From Armatimonadetes bacterium UBA5352 (GTDB lineage: Bacteria > Armatimonadota > Zipacnadia > Zipacnadales > UBA5352), in NCBI GenBank assembly GCA_002411015.1, contig DHPY01000100.1:22475-45071 (forward strand): a stretch of DNA of 22,597 bases, written 5' to 3'. The notes under the pieces were generated by a model. The model searched no databases, was not told the origin of the DNA, and saw only the letters and a program-made list of their open reading frames with translations. The translations under genes were made by a program, and so were the position numbers. Positions 1-7,768 of this stretch are shown here, piece by piece. How positions within the stretch are numbered: the stretch's first letter is position 1; every line of letters starts with the position of its first letter.

Positions 1-24
1 CGGGCGTCCCGCCCGTGCGCCGTT

Positions 25-128
25 AGCCGTTGTCGTTGTGGCCCCGGCGCCCTCGCCGGGGAGCCGTTCGTTGAGCCGCGACGACAACAGCCCCTCGCGG
101 GGGCGCGAGGGCCACAACAGCCACGGCT
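25..128. repeat. Inverted doublet of GC-rich hairpins (REPIN-like), copy 1
   Basis: Two hairpins sit in opposite orientation. The first is 42-61: 8-bp stem CCCCGGCG/CGCCGGGG, loop CCCT. The second is 92-111: 8-bp stem CCCTCGCG/CGCGAGGG, loop GGGG (CCCC on the minus strand). They are enclosed by an imperfect 20-bp inverted repeat (25-44 against 109-128, 17 of 20 matching) that contains GTTGTGGCCC. Read on its own strand, each half begins GTTGTGGCCC and continues into a stem-GCG-CCC(T/C)-CGC-stem. The halves differ at two stem pairs, and both partners change together. The element lies just beyond the 3' end of the glucan phosphorylase gene, so it may also end that transcript. The REPIN name is by architecture only. 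Confidence 0.6.
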
Positions 129-181
129 GACCACAACGACCGCCCGTCCGGAAGACCTCGGGTGCGCGGCCCCATCGCCGC

Positions 182-1984
182 TCAGGCCGGAGGCGTGTCC
201 GGGCGCTCCGTCGGGCAGCTGTCCCGCTCTACCTGTGTGATGACGCGGTGGTAGGCGCTCTTCCAGTACTGCGAGACCATTCGCTGTGTGTTGAAGAACG
301 AGCCGTTGAAGGCGATGCAGTAGCGCATCACCCGCGCGTACTCATCCGGCGTGTCGTAGTAGAGCGGCATGATCGTGTGCTGGAGCTTGTCGTAGAGGTC
401 CGCGAGCTCCTGGTCGGGCTCGGAGGTGCTGTCGCGGTCGCCGATCGCCCAGCCCGTGATTCCCTCGATATGCCCCTCCACCCACCAGCCATCGAGGACG
501 CTCAGGCTCGGAATGCCGTTGAAGGTGCACTTCATCCCGCTCGTGCCGGAGGCCTCATGCGGCTTCAGCGGCGTGTTCAGCCAGACGTCCACGCCCGAGA
601 TGAGGTAGCGGGCAAGCTCGATGTCATAGTCCTCGAGGTAGACGACCGGCACATGTCCCTCAAGCTGCTTCGCGGCCTCGGAGACCGTGCGGATGAGCCG
701 CTTGCCGCCCTCGTCGCGCGGATGCGCCTTACCCGCGTAGAGGATCTGCAGCGGCCCGACCTTGCGCGCGATCCGCTTGAGGCGCTCGATGTCCTCAAAG
801 AGCAGGTCGGCGCGCTTGTACTCGGTGGCGCGGCGGGCGAAGCCGATAGTCAGCGCCTGCAGGTCCAGCTCCTGGCCGGTGCGACGCTTCACCTCATCGA
901 GCAGCGCCTGCTTCGCCTGCAGATGCGCCTCCTGGATCTCCTCGAGCGGGATCGCGAGGGCGTAGCGCAGGTACTGGTTGTCATGCTGCCATTCTGCGAT
1001 GTGCCGGCAGTAGAGATCGCGGAAGGGCTGCGCGGTCCACATGTCCACGTCGGCGCCATTGGTGATTGAGTCGATCGGGTAGTCCGGGAACATGTCGGCT
1101 GATATCTCACCGTGGCGAAGCGCCACCCCGTTGACGTAGCGGGAGAAGCGCAGGGCGAGGTAGGTCATGTTCAGCATGCCCTCGTGTCCACAGCCGAGCG
1201 TGAGGAGTATCTGGCTGCGCTCGGGCCCAAGGATGCTCGTGACAAGATCCCACTCGAACTTGTCATGCCCCGCAGGGACCGGGGTGTGCGTGGTGAAAAC
1301 GCACTGTTGGCGCACCGCCTCAATGGTCTCCTCATCGGGCTCCTGCTGCCCCAGGGCCTCCATTGCCCGCTCAACCAGACCGAGCGTGAGCAGCGCGGAG
1401 TGGCCCTCGTTCATGTGGTGGATCAGCTTGCCGTCGAGGCCAAGCTCATGCAGCATCGCCACGCCGCCGAGGCCGAGCAGCGCCTCCTGCGCGAGCCGGT
1501 AGCGGCGGTCGCCACCGTAGAGATCATCGGTGAGGGCGCGATCCCACGGGTCGTTCTCCTCCAGGTCGGTGTCGAGGAAGAGCACGTTGACGTGGCCGCC
1601 GCTCACCCCCTGGACGGTATGCCGCCACGCGCGCACATGCACGGTCCGCCCCTCGATCTCCACGGTGGTTCGCGGCGTAACCGGGCGCAGGACCTCCGCC
1701 GGGTTCCAGCGCACGGGGGCCTCGGTCTGATTCCCGTTTGCATCGAGGTACTGCTCGAAGTAGCCATTGCGGTAGAGCAGCGTGACCACGATCATCGGGA
1801 TGCTCAGATCGGCCGCCGCGCGTGCGGTGTCACCGGCGAGCACTCCGAGGCCGCCGGAGTAGGTCGGGATATCCGCGCTGATGCCGATCTCCATCGAGAA
1901 GTAGGCGATGGCCTCCTCCCGATCGCCCGGCTCCTGCGATCGGGGTCGAGCCATACCAAAGGGAACACGCATGGTTTCGCTCAC
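182..1984 (-). CDS. glgP: Alpha-glucan (glycogen/starch) phosphorylase, short form, GT35
   Basis: Cytosolic PLP-dependent phosphorylase releasing glucose-1-phosphate from alpha-1,4-glucans. The N-terminus has the family signature YFSMEIG...YSGGLGVLAGD (residues about 29-52). The PLP site EASGTSGMK (about 477-485) ends in the expected cofactor lysine, K485, followed by an FNG...LDGWWVEG stretch. The GTG start at 1984 has GGAGG (1993-1997) 8 nt upstream, giving 600 aa; a TTG at 2041 also opens the frame but has no better site. The protein begins directly at the catalytic region. It lacks the roughly 100-residue N-terminal DUF3417 domain of many longer bacterial relatives, so it belongs to the compact alpha-glucan phosphorylase group. 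It lies 53 nt downstream of the URO-D-like gene and is probably co-transcribed. Family assignment is firm; whether the natural substrate is glycogen, maltodextrin or another glucan cannot be told. Confidence 0.93.
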   Translation of the reverse strand: MSETMRVPFGMARPRSQEPGDREEAIAYFSMEIGISADIPTYSGGLGVLAGDTARAAADLSIPMIVVTLLYRNGYFEQYLDANGNQTEAPVRWNPAEVLRPVTPRTTVEIEGRTVHVRAWRHTVQGVSGGHVNVLFLDTDLEENDPWDRALTDDLYGGDRRYRLAQEALLGLGGVAMLHELGLDGKLIHHMNEGHSALLTLGLVERAMEALGQQEPDEETIEAVRQQCVFTTHTPVPAGHDKFEWDLVTSILGPERSQILLTLGCGHEGMLNMTYLALRFSRYVNGVALRHGEISADMFPDYPIDSITNGADVDMWTAQPFRDLYCRHIAEWQHDNQYLRYALAIPLEEIQEAHLQAKQALLDEVKRRTGQELDLQALTIGFARRATEYKRADLLFEDIERLKRIARKVGPLQILYAGKAHPRDEGGKRLIRTVSEAAKQLEGHVPVVYLEDYDIELARYLISGVDVWLNTPLKPHEASGTSGMKCTFNGIPSLSVLDGWWVEGHIEGITGWAIGDRDSTSEPDQELADLYDKLQHTIMPLYYDTPDEYARVMRYCIAFNGSFFNTQRMVSQYWKSAYHRVITQVERDSCPTERPDTPPA

Positions 1985-2037
1985 AGTCTCATCCTCCACA
2001 GTCCACGGGCGCGTGTGCACACAGCCACAACGCCGCG

Positions 2038-3192
2038 TCAATACCAGCCGAACTCATCCAGTGCCTCTACCAGAGCGAGTATATTCGCGGCGGGCACGTC
2101 CGCCTGGATGTTATGCGATGTGTTCAGCACGTAGCCTCCGCCAGGCGCCAAATCGTCCATGCGCCGCCGAACCTCGTCCTTCACGTCCTGCGGCGTCCCG
2201 TGAGGCATGGCGTGCTGGGTGTCGATGCCGCCCCAGAAGGTGACGTCCGCGCCGAACTGCGCCTTCAGCGCCGCGGTGTCGCCCATCCCCGCGGCGGAAA
2301 CCTGCACCGGGTTCAGGATGTCTATCCCGGTCTCGATCAGGTCCGGCAGCAGGTCCACGACCGCGCCACAGGTGTGGAAGAACATCTTCACCTGCGGCGC
2401 CGCGCGCTTCACGGCCTCATGATAGGCCACGTAGCGCGGCGCCAGCAGCTCCCGGAACCATTCGGGGCGGATCATCGGGCCATCCTGCAGCCCGAGGTCG
2501 TCACCGTTGTAGAATACGTCTACCCACGCCCCGACGCGCTCAAGCACCGCCTCGGCGTAGGTGATCTTCAGTTCGACCACTCGATCGAGGATCGCCTCCG
2601 TCACCGGCCGGTTCACGAGCAGATTCATGAGGCCCTGGTCATATCCCTGCAGCCAGAGCACCAGCTCCAGCGTCCCCGAGCCGAAGCCGCCGACGATGAT
2701 CGGGTAGTCGCCGGAGGCCCTGATCTGGTGGCAGGCCTCCTCGATGGCATCCAGATCGAGGCCCGCCAGCGGGTCGGGCCAGGCATATGCCTCGATCTCC
2801 GCGACCGTCTCCATGCCCGCCAACGGGTGCTCGCACATGTCGTAGTAGAGCCCGCCATCCTTCGGCATGCGACGCTTGAGGCCCCAGGCGTCCAGTGAGT
2901 AGGAGTAGCGGCCGTCCTCAGAAGGGTTATCGAGCGCGCGCCCGGGCAGCTTGAGGTAGACGCTGCGAGTGTCCACGCCGAGCGTGCGCAGGACCTCCTC
3001 GTGCGGCATCGCGAGCTGCTGGAAGGGATCGAGCAGCGGCTGCTCCGGCAGATCGGCCATCCCGAGGGCATCCAGCAGGTTCGCGTAGGCGATGCGATGG
3101 ATGCCGGTGACGAGGGTGGCGCCGAGGTCAAAGGGAACGCGATCCCCCTCAGTGTGGCTGAGCGCCGCGAGGACGCGCTCGCGTGGGGTCAT
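2038..3192 (-). CDS. Uroporphyrinogen decarboxylase (URO-D) superfamily protein, methyltransferase-like
   Basis: The 384-aa protein begins MTPRERVLAAL..EGDRVPFD, the usual opening of the URO-D superfamily. It carries GDDLG (230-234) and a FFHTCG segment (H273, C275). The HxCG pair resembles the zinc ligands of corrinoid/methylcobamide methyltransferases (MtaA/CmuA type) rather than true HemE, so haem synthesis is unlikely. Such proteins often sit in sugar-catabolism loci of Planctomycetota-like bacteria with unknown substrate. The ATG at 3192 is preferred: CGGAGG lies 8 nt upstream. A promoter at 3230-3258 predicts transcription from about 3223, which excludes the TTG at 3258 and makes the ATG at 3222 unlikely. 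It is first in an operon with the glucan phosphorylase. No corrinoid protein gene is nearby, so the function is open. Confidence 0.85.
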   Translation of the reverse strand: MTPRERVLAALSHTEGDRVPFDLGATLVTGIHRIAYANLLDALGMADLPEQPLLDPFQQLAMPHEEVLRTLGVDTRSVYLKLPGRALDNPSEDGRYSYSLDAWGLKRRMPKDGGLYYDMCEHPLAGMETVAEIEAYAWPDPLAGLDLDAIEEACHQIRASGDYPIIVGGFGSGTLELVLWLQGYDQGLMNLLVNRPVTEAILDRVVELKITYAEAVLERVGAWVDVFYNGDDLGLQDGPMIRPEWFRELLAPRYVAYHEAVKRAAPQVKMFFHTCGAVVDLLPDLIETGIDILNPVQVSAAGMGDTAALKAQFGADVTFWGGIDTQHAMPHGTPQDVKDEVRRRMDDLAPGGGYVLNTSHNIQADVPAANILALVEALDEFGWY

Positions 3193-3229
3193 CAGTGCAG
3201 CCTCCGGGTGCGGACTGGTCATCGTTCGG

Positions 3230-3258
3230 ATTGTACGTCCGGGACTGAGGGCGGTCAA
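3230..3258 (-). promoter_or_regulatory. Sigma70-type promoter of the URO-D-like/glgP operon
   Basis: On the minus strand there is TTGACC (3253-3258), a 17-nt spacer and TACAAT (3230-3235), each 5 of 6 to consensus. The predicted transcript starts near 3223, about 30 nt before the ATG at 3192. This also decides the start codon of the downstream gene. Confidence 0.7.
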
Positions 3259-3415
3259 GGCGGGCAGGCAGATGATGAGACTGGTATGTTTCGCGGGGGC
3301 GAAATGGTGGTATTACCTGAAGCGTCACGAGCGGCCCGCGGGGTATCCTCTTTCATGTGAAGAACTGATGGCGCGCTCGACGCACTTCACATCCGCATTC
3401 ACATGGAGGCAACCT

Positions 3416-4990
3416 ATGCGCAAAACACTCTACCTGCTGCTGATCCTCACCGGGGCGCTGTCGCTGCTGGTGCTCCTCGGCTGCAGGGAGGATCGAGCCG
3501 ACCAAACCATCGTCATTCCCCCGGAGGACAACGCGGTTCGCACGGTCTCCGACCTCGCATTCGAACTCACGTACCCGCAATCCGATGATCAGGGCCACTA
3601 TGTAGCGATCACGCAGCCCGGCGAGGTTATCGTCGAGGGGATCGTCTCCGGACCGCAGCGGCCGCGGGTCATCGAGGTCAACGGCGTCCCGGTGCGGCCT
3701 TATCCGGTCGAGTACATCCAGCCCTATGGAGCCCGCAGCGACTACCCGGTCTATCGCTTCCGCGCGCCGATCGTTATGCAGCCGGACCAGGAAATCATCG
3801 TCGTCGCGCGCGAGCCGTACGACAGCGTGCGCTACGTCTACGCACCGAACACTGCCGCGACGATTGACCGTTGGGCGGTGCTCTCCGACCGCGACCCGGT
3901 CTACGTCAGTCGCCTCGGCAGAGCCTACTACGCGAATGCCGCATACTCCGATGCCGCCACTCACCTCGAGCGGGCGGCGCAGCGCGATGACTCCCCGTGG
4001 GCGCTCTACGACCTTGGCATGACCTACCTGGCGCTTGACCGTGCGGATGACGCGGTGATCACCTTCGACCGGGTGGAGTCACGATATGCTGCGATGCCTG
4101 ACCTCTACTACGGGCGGGGCCTGACCTACAGCACGATGAACCGGATGGACGACGCCATCGTGAACTACGTGCGCGCCTCAGACCTCGCGCCCGACTGGGC
4201 GGAGCCGCTGGTGGCGCTCGGACTGAGCTACTACGCACGTGACCTGCTGGGCGATGCAGTGGGGCCGTATGACCGCGCGATCGCCGTGCTGCCCGAGTGG
4301 GCCGCGCCGTACTACGGACTGGCGCTCGTGCGACTGGACCAGAACCGGTACGACGACGGCCTTGTGCTCTTGCGCGAGGCGGAGCAGCGGGGTCCGTGGC
4401 GGGCGCGACATCATGAGGAGCTCGCCAGGAAGCTCGCCGCGAAGGGCAACTACAATGCCGCGAGGCGCCAGCTCGAGATCGCCCGAAAGCTTGGTGGCAG
4501 CCGCGTCGGCTGGTGGACCGAGATCGAGCGGAAGGCGCCCAACTACCGGAACTTCGATGGCTGGCCGTGGCGTGTGATCGTGACCGACGATGGGTACCGT
4601 ATACCTGAGGACAGCCCGTGGTACGAGGGCTCGAGGAAAGCGCGGCGGCACGTGTGGGAAACACAGGACACCCGGCCGCGCGCAGTCGGAGGCGGAGATG
4701 ATCGCGACCGGGGCGGGCCGCCAACCGACCATGGACGAAGCGATAACCGCGGGCAGGGCGGCAATCGCGGACAGGGCGTGGGCGGTGGACAGAGCGATAA
4801 CCGCGGGCAGGGCGGAAATCGCGGACAGGGCAATGACGGTGCGCGGGGCAACGGTGGCGGGCAGGGCAACAGCAACCCCGGGCAGAGCGGAAATCGCGGA
4901 CAGGGCGGCGGAGGTAACCAGGGCGGCAACCGTGGTCAGGGTGGTGACCGCGGGCAGGGTGGCAATCAGGGCCGTGGGGGTGGCCGGTAG
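3416..4990 (+). CDS. TPR-repeat lipoprotein with Gly/Asn/Arg/Gln-rich repeat tail
   Basis: A 524-aa exported lipoprotein. The ATG at 3416 has GGAGG (3405-3409) 6 nt upstream. Residues 1-23 are a lipoprotein signal peptide (MRK, hydrophobic core, LVLLGC lipobox; lipidated C23). Residues about 60-145 are beta-rich with a V-x-VNG segment, like an Ig-type fold. Residues about 165-360 form five to six TPR units (for example ALYDLGMTYLALDRADDAV and YYGRGLTYSTMNRMDDAIV), suggesting protein binding. Residues about 423-524 are low complexity, with six NRGQG units plus one DRGQG, probably disordered and basic. The gene is divergent from the URO-D-like gene and is followed by a hairpin at 5020-5047. The tail could contact nucleic acid, polysaccharide or the cell wall; nothing in the sequence decides which. 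No close named family was recognised. Confidence 0.85.
   Translation: MRKTLYLLLILTGALSLLVLLGCREDRADQTIVIPPEDNAVRTVSDLAFELTYPQSDDQGHYVAITQPGEVIVEGIVSGPQRPRVIEVNGVPVRPYPVEYIQPYGARSDYPVYRFRAPIVMQPDQEIIVVAREPYDSVRYVYAPNTAATIDRWAVLSDRDPVYVSRLGRAYYANAAYSDAATHLERAAQRDDSPWALYDLGMTYLALDRADDAVITFDRVESRYAAMPDLYYGRGLTYSTMNRMDDAIVNYVRASDLAPDWAEPLVALGLSYYARDLLGDAVGPYDRAIAVLPEWAAPYYGLALVRLDQNRYDDGLVLLREAEQRGPWRARHHEELARKLAAKGNYNAARRQLEIARKLGGSRVGWWTEIERKAPNYRNFDGWPWRVIVTDDGYRIPEDSPWYEGSRKARRHVWETQDTRPRAVGGGDDRDRGGPPTDHGRSDNRGQGGNRGQGVGGGQSDNRGQGGNRGQGNDGARGNGGGQGNSNPGQSGNRGQGGGGNQGGNRGQGGDRGQGGNQGRGGGR
4739..4831 (+). repeat. 39-nt direct repeat inside the lipoprotein tail
   Basis: The stretches 4739-4777 and 4793-4831 are identical except for one C/A difference. 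Each encodes SDNRGQGGNRGQG. Shorter degenerate units of the same kind continue to about 4985. The whole block is in frame, so unit gain or loss would change tail length without breaking the gene. Confidence 0.8.
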
Positions 4991-5019
4991 CACCGTCCGC
5001 TATCCTGACGCTTGATATT

Positions 5020-5047
5020 CCAGGGCGCCCCTCTGTGGGCGCCCTGG
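5020..5047. terminator. Terminator-like hairpin after the TPR lipoprotein gene
   Basis: A perfect 11-bp stem, CCAGGGCGCCC (5020-5030) with GGGCGCCCTGG (5037-5047), has a 6-nt loop. It lies 29 nt after the stop codon and before the next promoter. There is no strong T run, so an intrinsic terminator is likely by position rather than proven by sequence. Confidence 0.55.
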
Positions 5048-5097
5048 CTGCTTCTGCGGACGGTCCGCATCGTGCCATCGCGGGCGCCGAGGCTGAA

Positions 5098-5127
5098 TTG
5101 ACTCTCCGGCGGTGCGGCGCGTATAAT
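5098..5127 (+). promoter_or_regulatory. Near-consensus sigma70-type promoter of the EamA/phosphoesterase/ribB group
   Basis: TTGACT (5098-5103), an 18-nt spacer and a perfect TATAAT (5122-5127). The predicted start is near 5134, about 35 nt before the transporter's ATG. It stands out strongly in this GC-rich background. Confidence 0.8.
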
Positions 5128-5168
5128 CACCTTTCGCAAACACGCAGAGGCAGGAGTTGCATCGCGAA

Positions 5169-6197
5169 ATGTCACAGCAATGCCTCCGGGAGCAGCACGA
5201 GCCCCGCACCCCCACTGTCTGGACCTGGGTGCTGCTGGCTACGGTGCCGATCACCTGGGGCTTCAACTTCATCACGCTCAAGGTCATCAAGGCCGACTTC
5301 GGCGTCGCAGGGCCGCTCGAGGGCGTCTACGGGATGCTCTCGGCGCGCTACGTGCTGATGGTCGTCGCGCTGATGCTCACGCTGTGGGTGGTCGAGCGCG
5401 ATCTGACGATCCGCCGCGAGCACTGGCGCTACCTCATCGGCTTCACGCTCGTGGGCGTGGTCATCTACCAGGGCACCTTCACCGCCGGAGTGCTCTACAC
5501 GATGGCCGCCGAGGGTGCGCTGCTGATCTCCACGGCGCCGATCTGGGCTGCGCTGATCACGCACATCCTCGGCTGGGAGCGGCTCACGGGGAGGCAGGCG
5601 GTCGGCACCGTCCTCGGCTTCGTCGGCATCACCGGGGTGGTCTTCGGTGGGCTGAAGGCCGCGAACCCGCCGGAGCACCACGTGGCCGGGATCATCGTGA
5701 TGGTCATCGCGGGGATCCTCTGGGGCGCGTACGCGGTGTTCTGCAAGCCGCTGCTGCGGCACTATTCGCCGCTGAAGGTCACCGCGTGGATCCACACGCT
5801 CGGCGCGGTGATCCTCATCCCGCTGGGCGCGCGCGCGGCGCTGCAGGTGGACTGGGCGGGCATGTCGCTGATCTCGTGGCTCTCGCTGATCCACTTCTCG
5901 CTGATCGCGGGGGTCTACGCGTTCGTCGTGTGGTATGAGGGCGTGGCGGCCATCGGCGCGTCACGCACCGTGGCCTTCCAGTACTGCGTGCCGCTCGTGG
6001 CGACGATCCTCGCGTACTTCATCTTCCACGAGGTGCCAACGGCGTTGCAGATCGTCGGGATCTTCGTCACCCTGGTTGGTGTGAGCCTCGCGGTGAGACA
6101 CGGCCCGCGGCGTGACCACATGGAGCCGCGGACTCCGGAGGAAGTGGAAGAGGATATTGAGCTCAGCATATCAGCCGCCGCACCCTCAGGAGAGTGA
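5169..6197 (+). CDS. EamA/DMT-family inner-membrane transporter
   Basis: A 342-aa integral membrane protein of the drug/metabolite transporter (EamA) family. It has about ten hydrophobic segments arranged as two EamA repeats, opening with WTWVLLATVPITWGFNF, whose W-G-x-x-F pattern is typical of the first helix. The second repeat starts near IVMVIAGILWGAYAVFCK. The end is a charged cytosolic tail (EEVEEDIEL). Start choice is uncertain: the ATG at 5169 has GGAG 12 nt upstream, while an in-frame TTG at 5157 has GAGG 6 nt upstream and would add four residues. The metallophosphoesterase follows after 6 nt, so the two are co-transcribed. The substrate cannot be predicted; family members export amino acids, metabolites or drugs. 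The linkage to ribB makes a flavin-related substrate possible but unsupported. Confidence 0.9.
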   Translation: MSQQCLREQHEPRTPTVWTWVLLATVPITWGFNFITLKVIKADFGVAGPLEGVYGMLSARYVLMVVALMLTLWVVERDLTIRREHWRYLIGFTLVGVVIYQGTFTAGVLYTMAAEGALLISTAPIWAALITHILGWERLTGRQAVGTVLGFVGITGVVFGGLKAANPPEHHVAGIIVMVIAGILWGAYAVFCKPLLRHYSPLKVTAWIHTLGAVILIPLGARAALQVDWAGMSLISWLSLIHFSLIAGVYAFVVWYEGVAAIGASRTVAFQYCVPLVATILAYFIFHEVPTALQIVGIFVTLVGVSLAVRHGPRRDHMEPRTPEEVEEDIELSISAAAPSGE

Positions 6198-6203
6198 TCG
6201 AGG

Positions 6204-6968
6204 ATGAAGGCGCTCGTATTCAGTGATGTGCATGGCGAGATGGACGCTGTGCGTGAGCTCATGCACGCAGCGGCCCATAGTGACTGTGAGCTTGGTCTCT
6301 TCTGCGGCGACATCGTGAGGGGTGTCGCGCGCGGGCGGGAGTGGACGGCGTACCATGAGGAAGACCGCGAGCCCGAGTTCTGCCTGCCGGAGATTCGCAA
6401 GGAGCGGGCGGAGGACTACGCGCTCTACGCCGAGTTCTACAGTTGCCTGCGGCCGTCCCCGTTCCCGATCTACGGGGTGCCCGGAAACATGGACGCGCCC
6501 GAGGGCCGCTACCTCACCTGCTCGCTCTCCGAGCACGGCGGCGTCTCGCCGCTGGAGGTCGTGCACCGGTCGCTCGCGCGCTGCGGCGAGTATGTCATCT
6601 CCGGCCTCGGCGGGCAGCTCACTGAGGCCGATCGCTCGGAGTTCCTGGTCCTGCAGTTCCCGTGCTGGGAGGCGCTGCACCACTTCCGGCTCTTCGAGTT
6701 CATCGAGGGGCCGCGGATCATGGTGCTGCACACCCCGCCGATCGGCGAGGTCGTGGATCGCGACAGGGGCGGCCACAAGGGCTCGCAGGTCGTCAATGAG
6801 CTGATCCACACCTGCCGGCCGAAGGTTGCCGTGTGCGGGCACGCCCACGACGCACAGGGCTCGGAGATGATCGCGAGCACGTTCGTGGTGAACCCGGGCG
6901 CGCTCAAGAGCGGCCACTACGCCATCGTAGACCTCGACAAGCTTGAGGCCGAGTTGCTGACGCTGTAG
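6204..6968 (+). CDS. Calcineurin-like metallophosphoesterase
   Basis: A 254-aa soluble phosphoesterase with the full dimetal motif set: D8-x-H10 in FSDVHG, GD at 35-36, GN at 94-95 (GVPGNMD), H176 in VLHTPP, and GHAH with H213 and H215. The end VVNPGALKSGHYAIVDL is typical of the YfcE/MJ0936-like group, which acts on phosphodiesters or phosphomonoesters in vitro. It lies 6 nt after the transporter stop, with AGGAG 11 nt and GAGG directly before the ATG, so it is translationally linked to the transporter. An insertion of about 35 residues between GD and GN (including YHEEDREPEFC) is longer than in minimal YfcE proteins and could shape substrate choice. The natural substrate is unknown. Confidence 0.88.
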   Translation: MKALVFSDVHGEMDAVRELMHAAAHSDCELGLFCGDIVRGVARGREWTAYHEEDREPEFCLPEIRKERAEDYALYAEFYSCLRPSPFPIYGVPGNMDAPEGRYLTCSLSEHGGVSPLEVVHRSLARCGEYVISGLGGQLTEADRSEFLVLQFPCWEALHHFRLFEFIEGPRIMVLHTPPIGEVVDRDRGGHKGSQVVNELIHTCRPKVAVCGHAHDAQGSEMIASTFVVNPGALKSGHYAIVDLDKLEAELLTL

Positions 6969-6981
6969 CAACAGCATACCG

Positions 6982-7008
6982 GCGGAGCCCTGGGAGTTGG
7001 CGCTCCGC
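6982..7008 (+). terminator. Hairpin between the phosphoesterase gene and ribB
   Basis: GCGGAGC (6982-6988) pairs with GCTCCGC (7002-7008). Inside it CC (6989-6990) can pair with GG (6999-7000), leaving C7001 bulged. No T run follows, so it may be a weak terminator, an attenuator or an mRNA processing site. It is far too small and lacks the conserved parts to be an FMN riboswitch. Confidence 0.35.
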
Positions 7009-7036
7009 ACTAACCAATGTCTGGAGCATCGACGAT

Positions 7037-7642
7037 ATGTCCACTATTGAAGAGGCCATGGACTCTCTGCGTGCCGGCGGGTTCGTGGCACTTGAGGACC
7101 ACCCGGAGCGCGAGAACGAGGCGGATATCCTGCTGGCGGGTGAGCTGGCAACAGGGGCGACGGTGAACTGGATGGCGGCGCATGTACGCGGGCTGATCAC
7201 CGTCGCGGTGTCGCCGGAGATCCTCGAGCGCCTCGATATCCCGCTGCTGCAGCCGCGCTACACGGTCGCGAACGCCCCGCGATTCACCGAACCGGTGGAT
7301 GCCGTGGAGGGCACGACCACGGGCGCGTCGGCGTTCGACCGCGCTCTGACACTGCGCAAGCTCGCCAACCCGAACTCGGTGCCCGCAGACTTCTCGCGAC
7401 CGGGCCACGTCTTCCCGCTCGCCTGCATGCCAGGGTGCCTCAGGGATCGCCAGGGGCACACCGAGGGCGCGGTAGCGCTGGCGCGCCTCGCGGGCCTGCA
7501 GCCGGTCGTGGCGATCTGCGAGCTGATGAACGAGGAGGGGCAGATGGCACACGGCGAGCAGGTCCGGGAGTTCGCCCGCGTCCACGGCATGCCCCGCATC
7601 AGCGTGCAGGAGCTGGTCGAGCGAACCTGCGGCCAGGCGTAG
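7037..7642 (+). CDS. ribB: 3,4-dihydroxy-2-butanone 4-phosphate synthase
   Basis: A 201-aa riboflavin-pathway enzyme converting ribulose 5-phosphate to 3,4-dihydroxy-2-butanone 4-phosphate and formate. Visible motifs are ERENEAD (24-30, the acidic metal/substrate loop), GTTTGASAFDRALT (the TGISAxDRAxT element), RPGHVFPL (121-128), RQGHTEGAV (H141, E143 region) and CELMNEEG (161-168, second metal-ligand region). The length is that of the single-domain enzyme; there is no GTP cyclohydrolase II (RibA) domain, so that activity must be encoded elsewhere. The ATG at 7037 has GGAG 10 nt upstream. It is probably the last gene of the transporter/phosphoesterase group, 68 nt after the previous stop with a hairpin between. 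No FMN riboswitch is visible, and no other rib gene lies in the window. Confidence 0.93.
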   Translation: MSTIEEAMDSLRAGGFVALEDHPERENEADILLAGELATGATVNWMAAHVRGLITVAVSPEILERLDIPLLQPRYTVANAPRFTEPVDAVEGTTTGASAFDRALTLRKLANPNSVPADFSRPGHVFPLACMPGCLRDRQGHTEGAVALARLAGLQPVVAICELMNEEGQMAHGEQVREFARVHGMPRISVQELVERTCGQA

Positions 7643-7662
7643 GACAGGCTTTCCAGCCCGTC
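7643..7662 (+). terminator. Small hairpin directly after the ribB stop
   Basis: GAC-a-GGCT pairs with AGCC-c-GTC around a TTCC loop: seven pairs with one internal mismatch, starting at the base after the stop codon. There is no T run, so termination is a guess from position. Confidence 0.3.
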
Positions 7663-7768
7663 AAATGCATACCTGTGGGGTATCATTGGACAGGTAGAGA
7701 ATCATATCTCAGGAGACGCGGCCGGTCGCTACAGCGAGTCCTTCTGCAGGTGCTACATGCCGCTTAGT

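Noticed and set aside
3092..3415. N-terminal extension of the TPR lipoprotein back to 3092
   Set aside because: It would overlap the URO-D gene and bury the lipoprotein signal peptide; the ATG at 3416 has an ideal GGAGG site.
4739..4985. Repeat block considered as a CRISPR array
   Set aside because: The repeats are in frame, coding, degenerate and nearly contiguous, with no regular unique spacers and no cas genes nearby.
4059..5078. Long Arg/Pro/Ala-rich open frames antisense to the TPR lipoprotein
   Set aside because: They arise from the Gly-rich repeat DNA read backwards and have no ribosome site or recognisable domain.
6969..7036. FMN riboswitch upstream of ribB
   Set aside because: Only 68 nt with one simple hairpin; the multi-branched RFN element with its conserved segments is absent.
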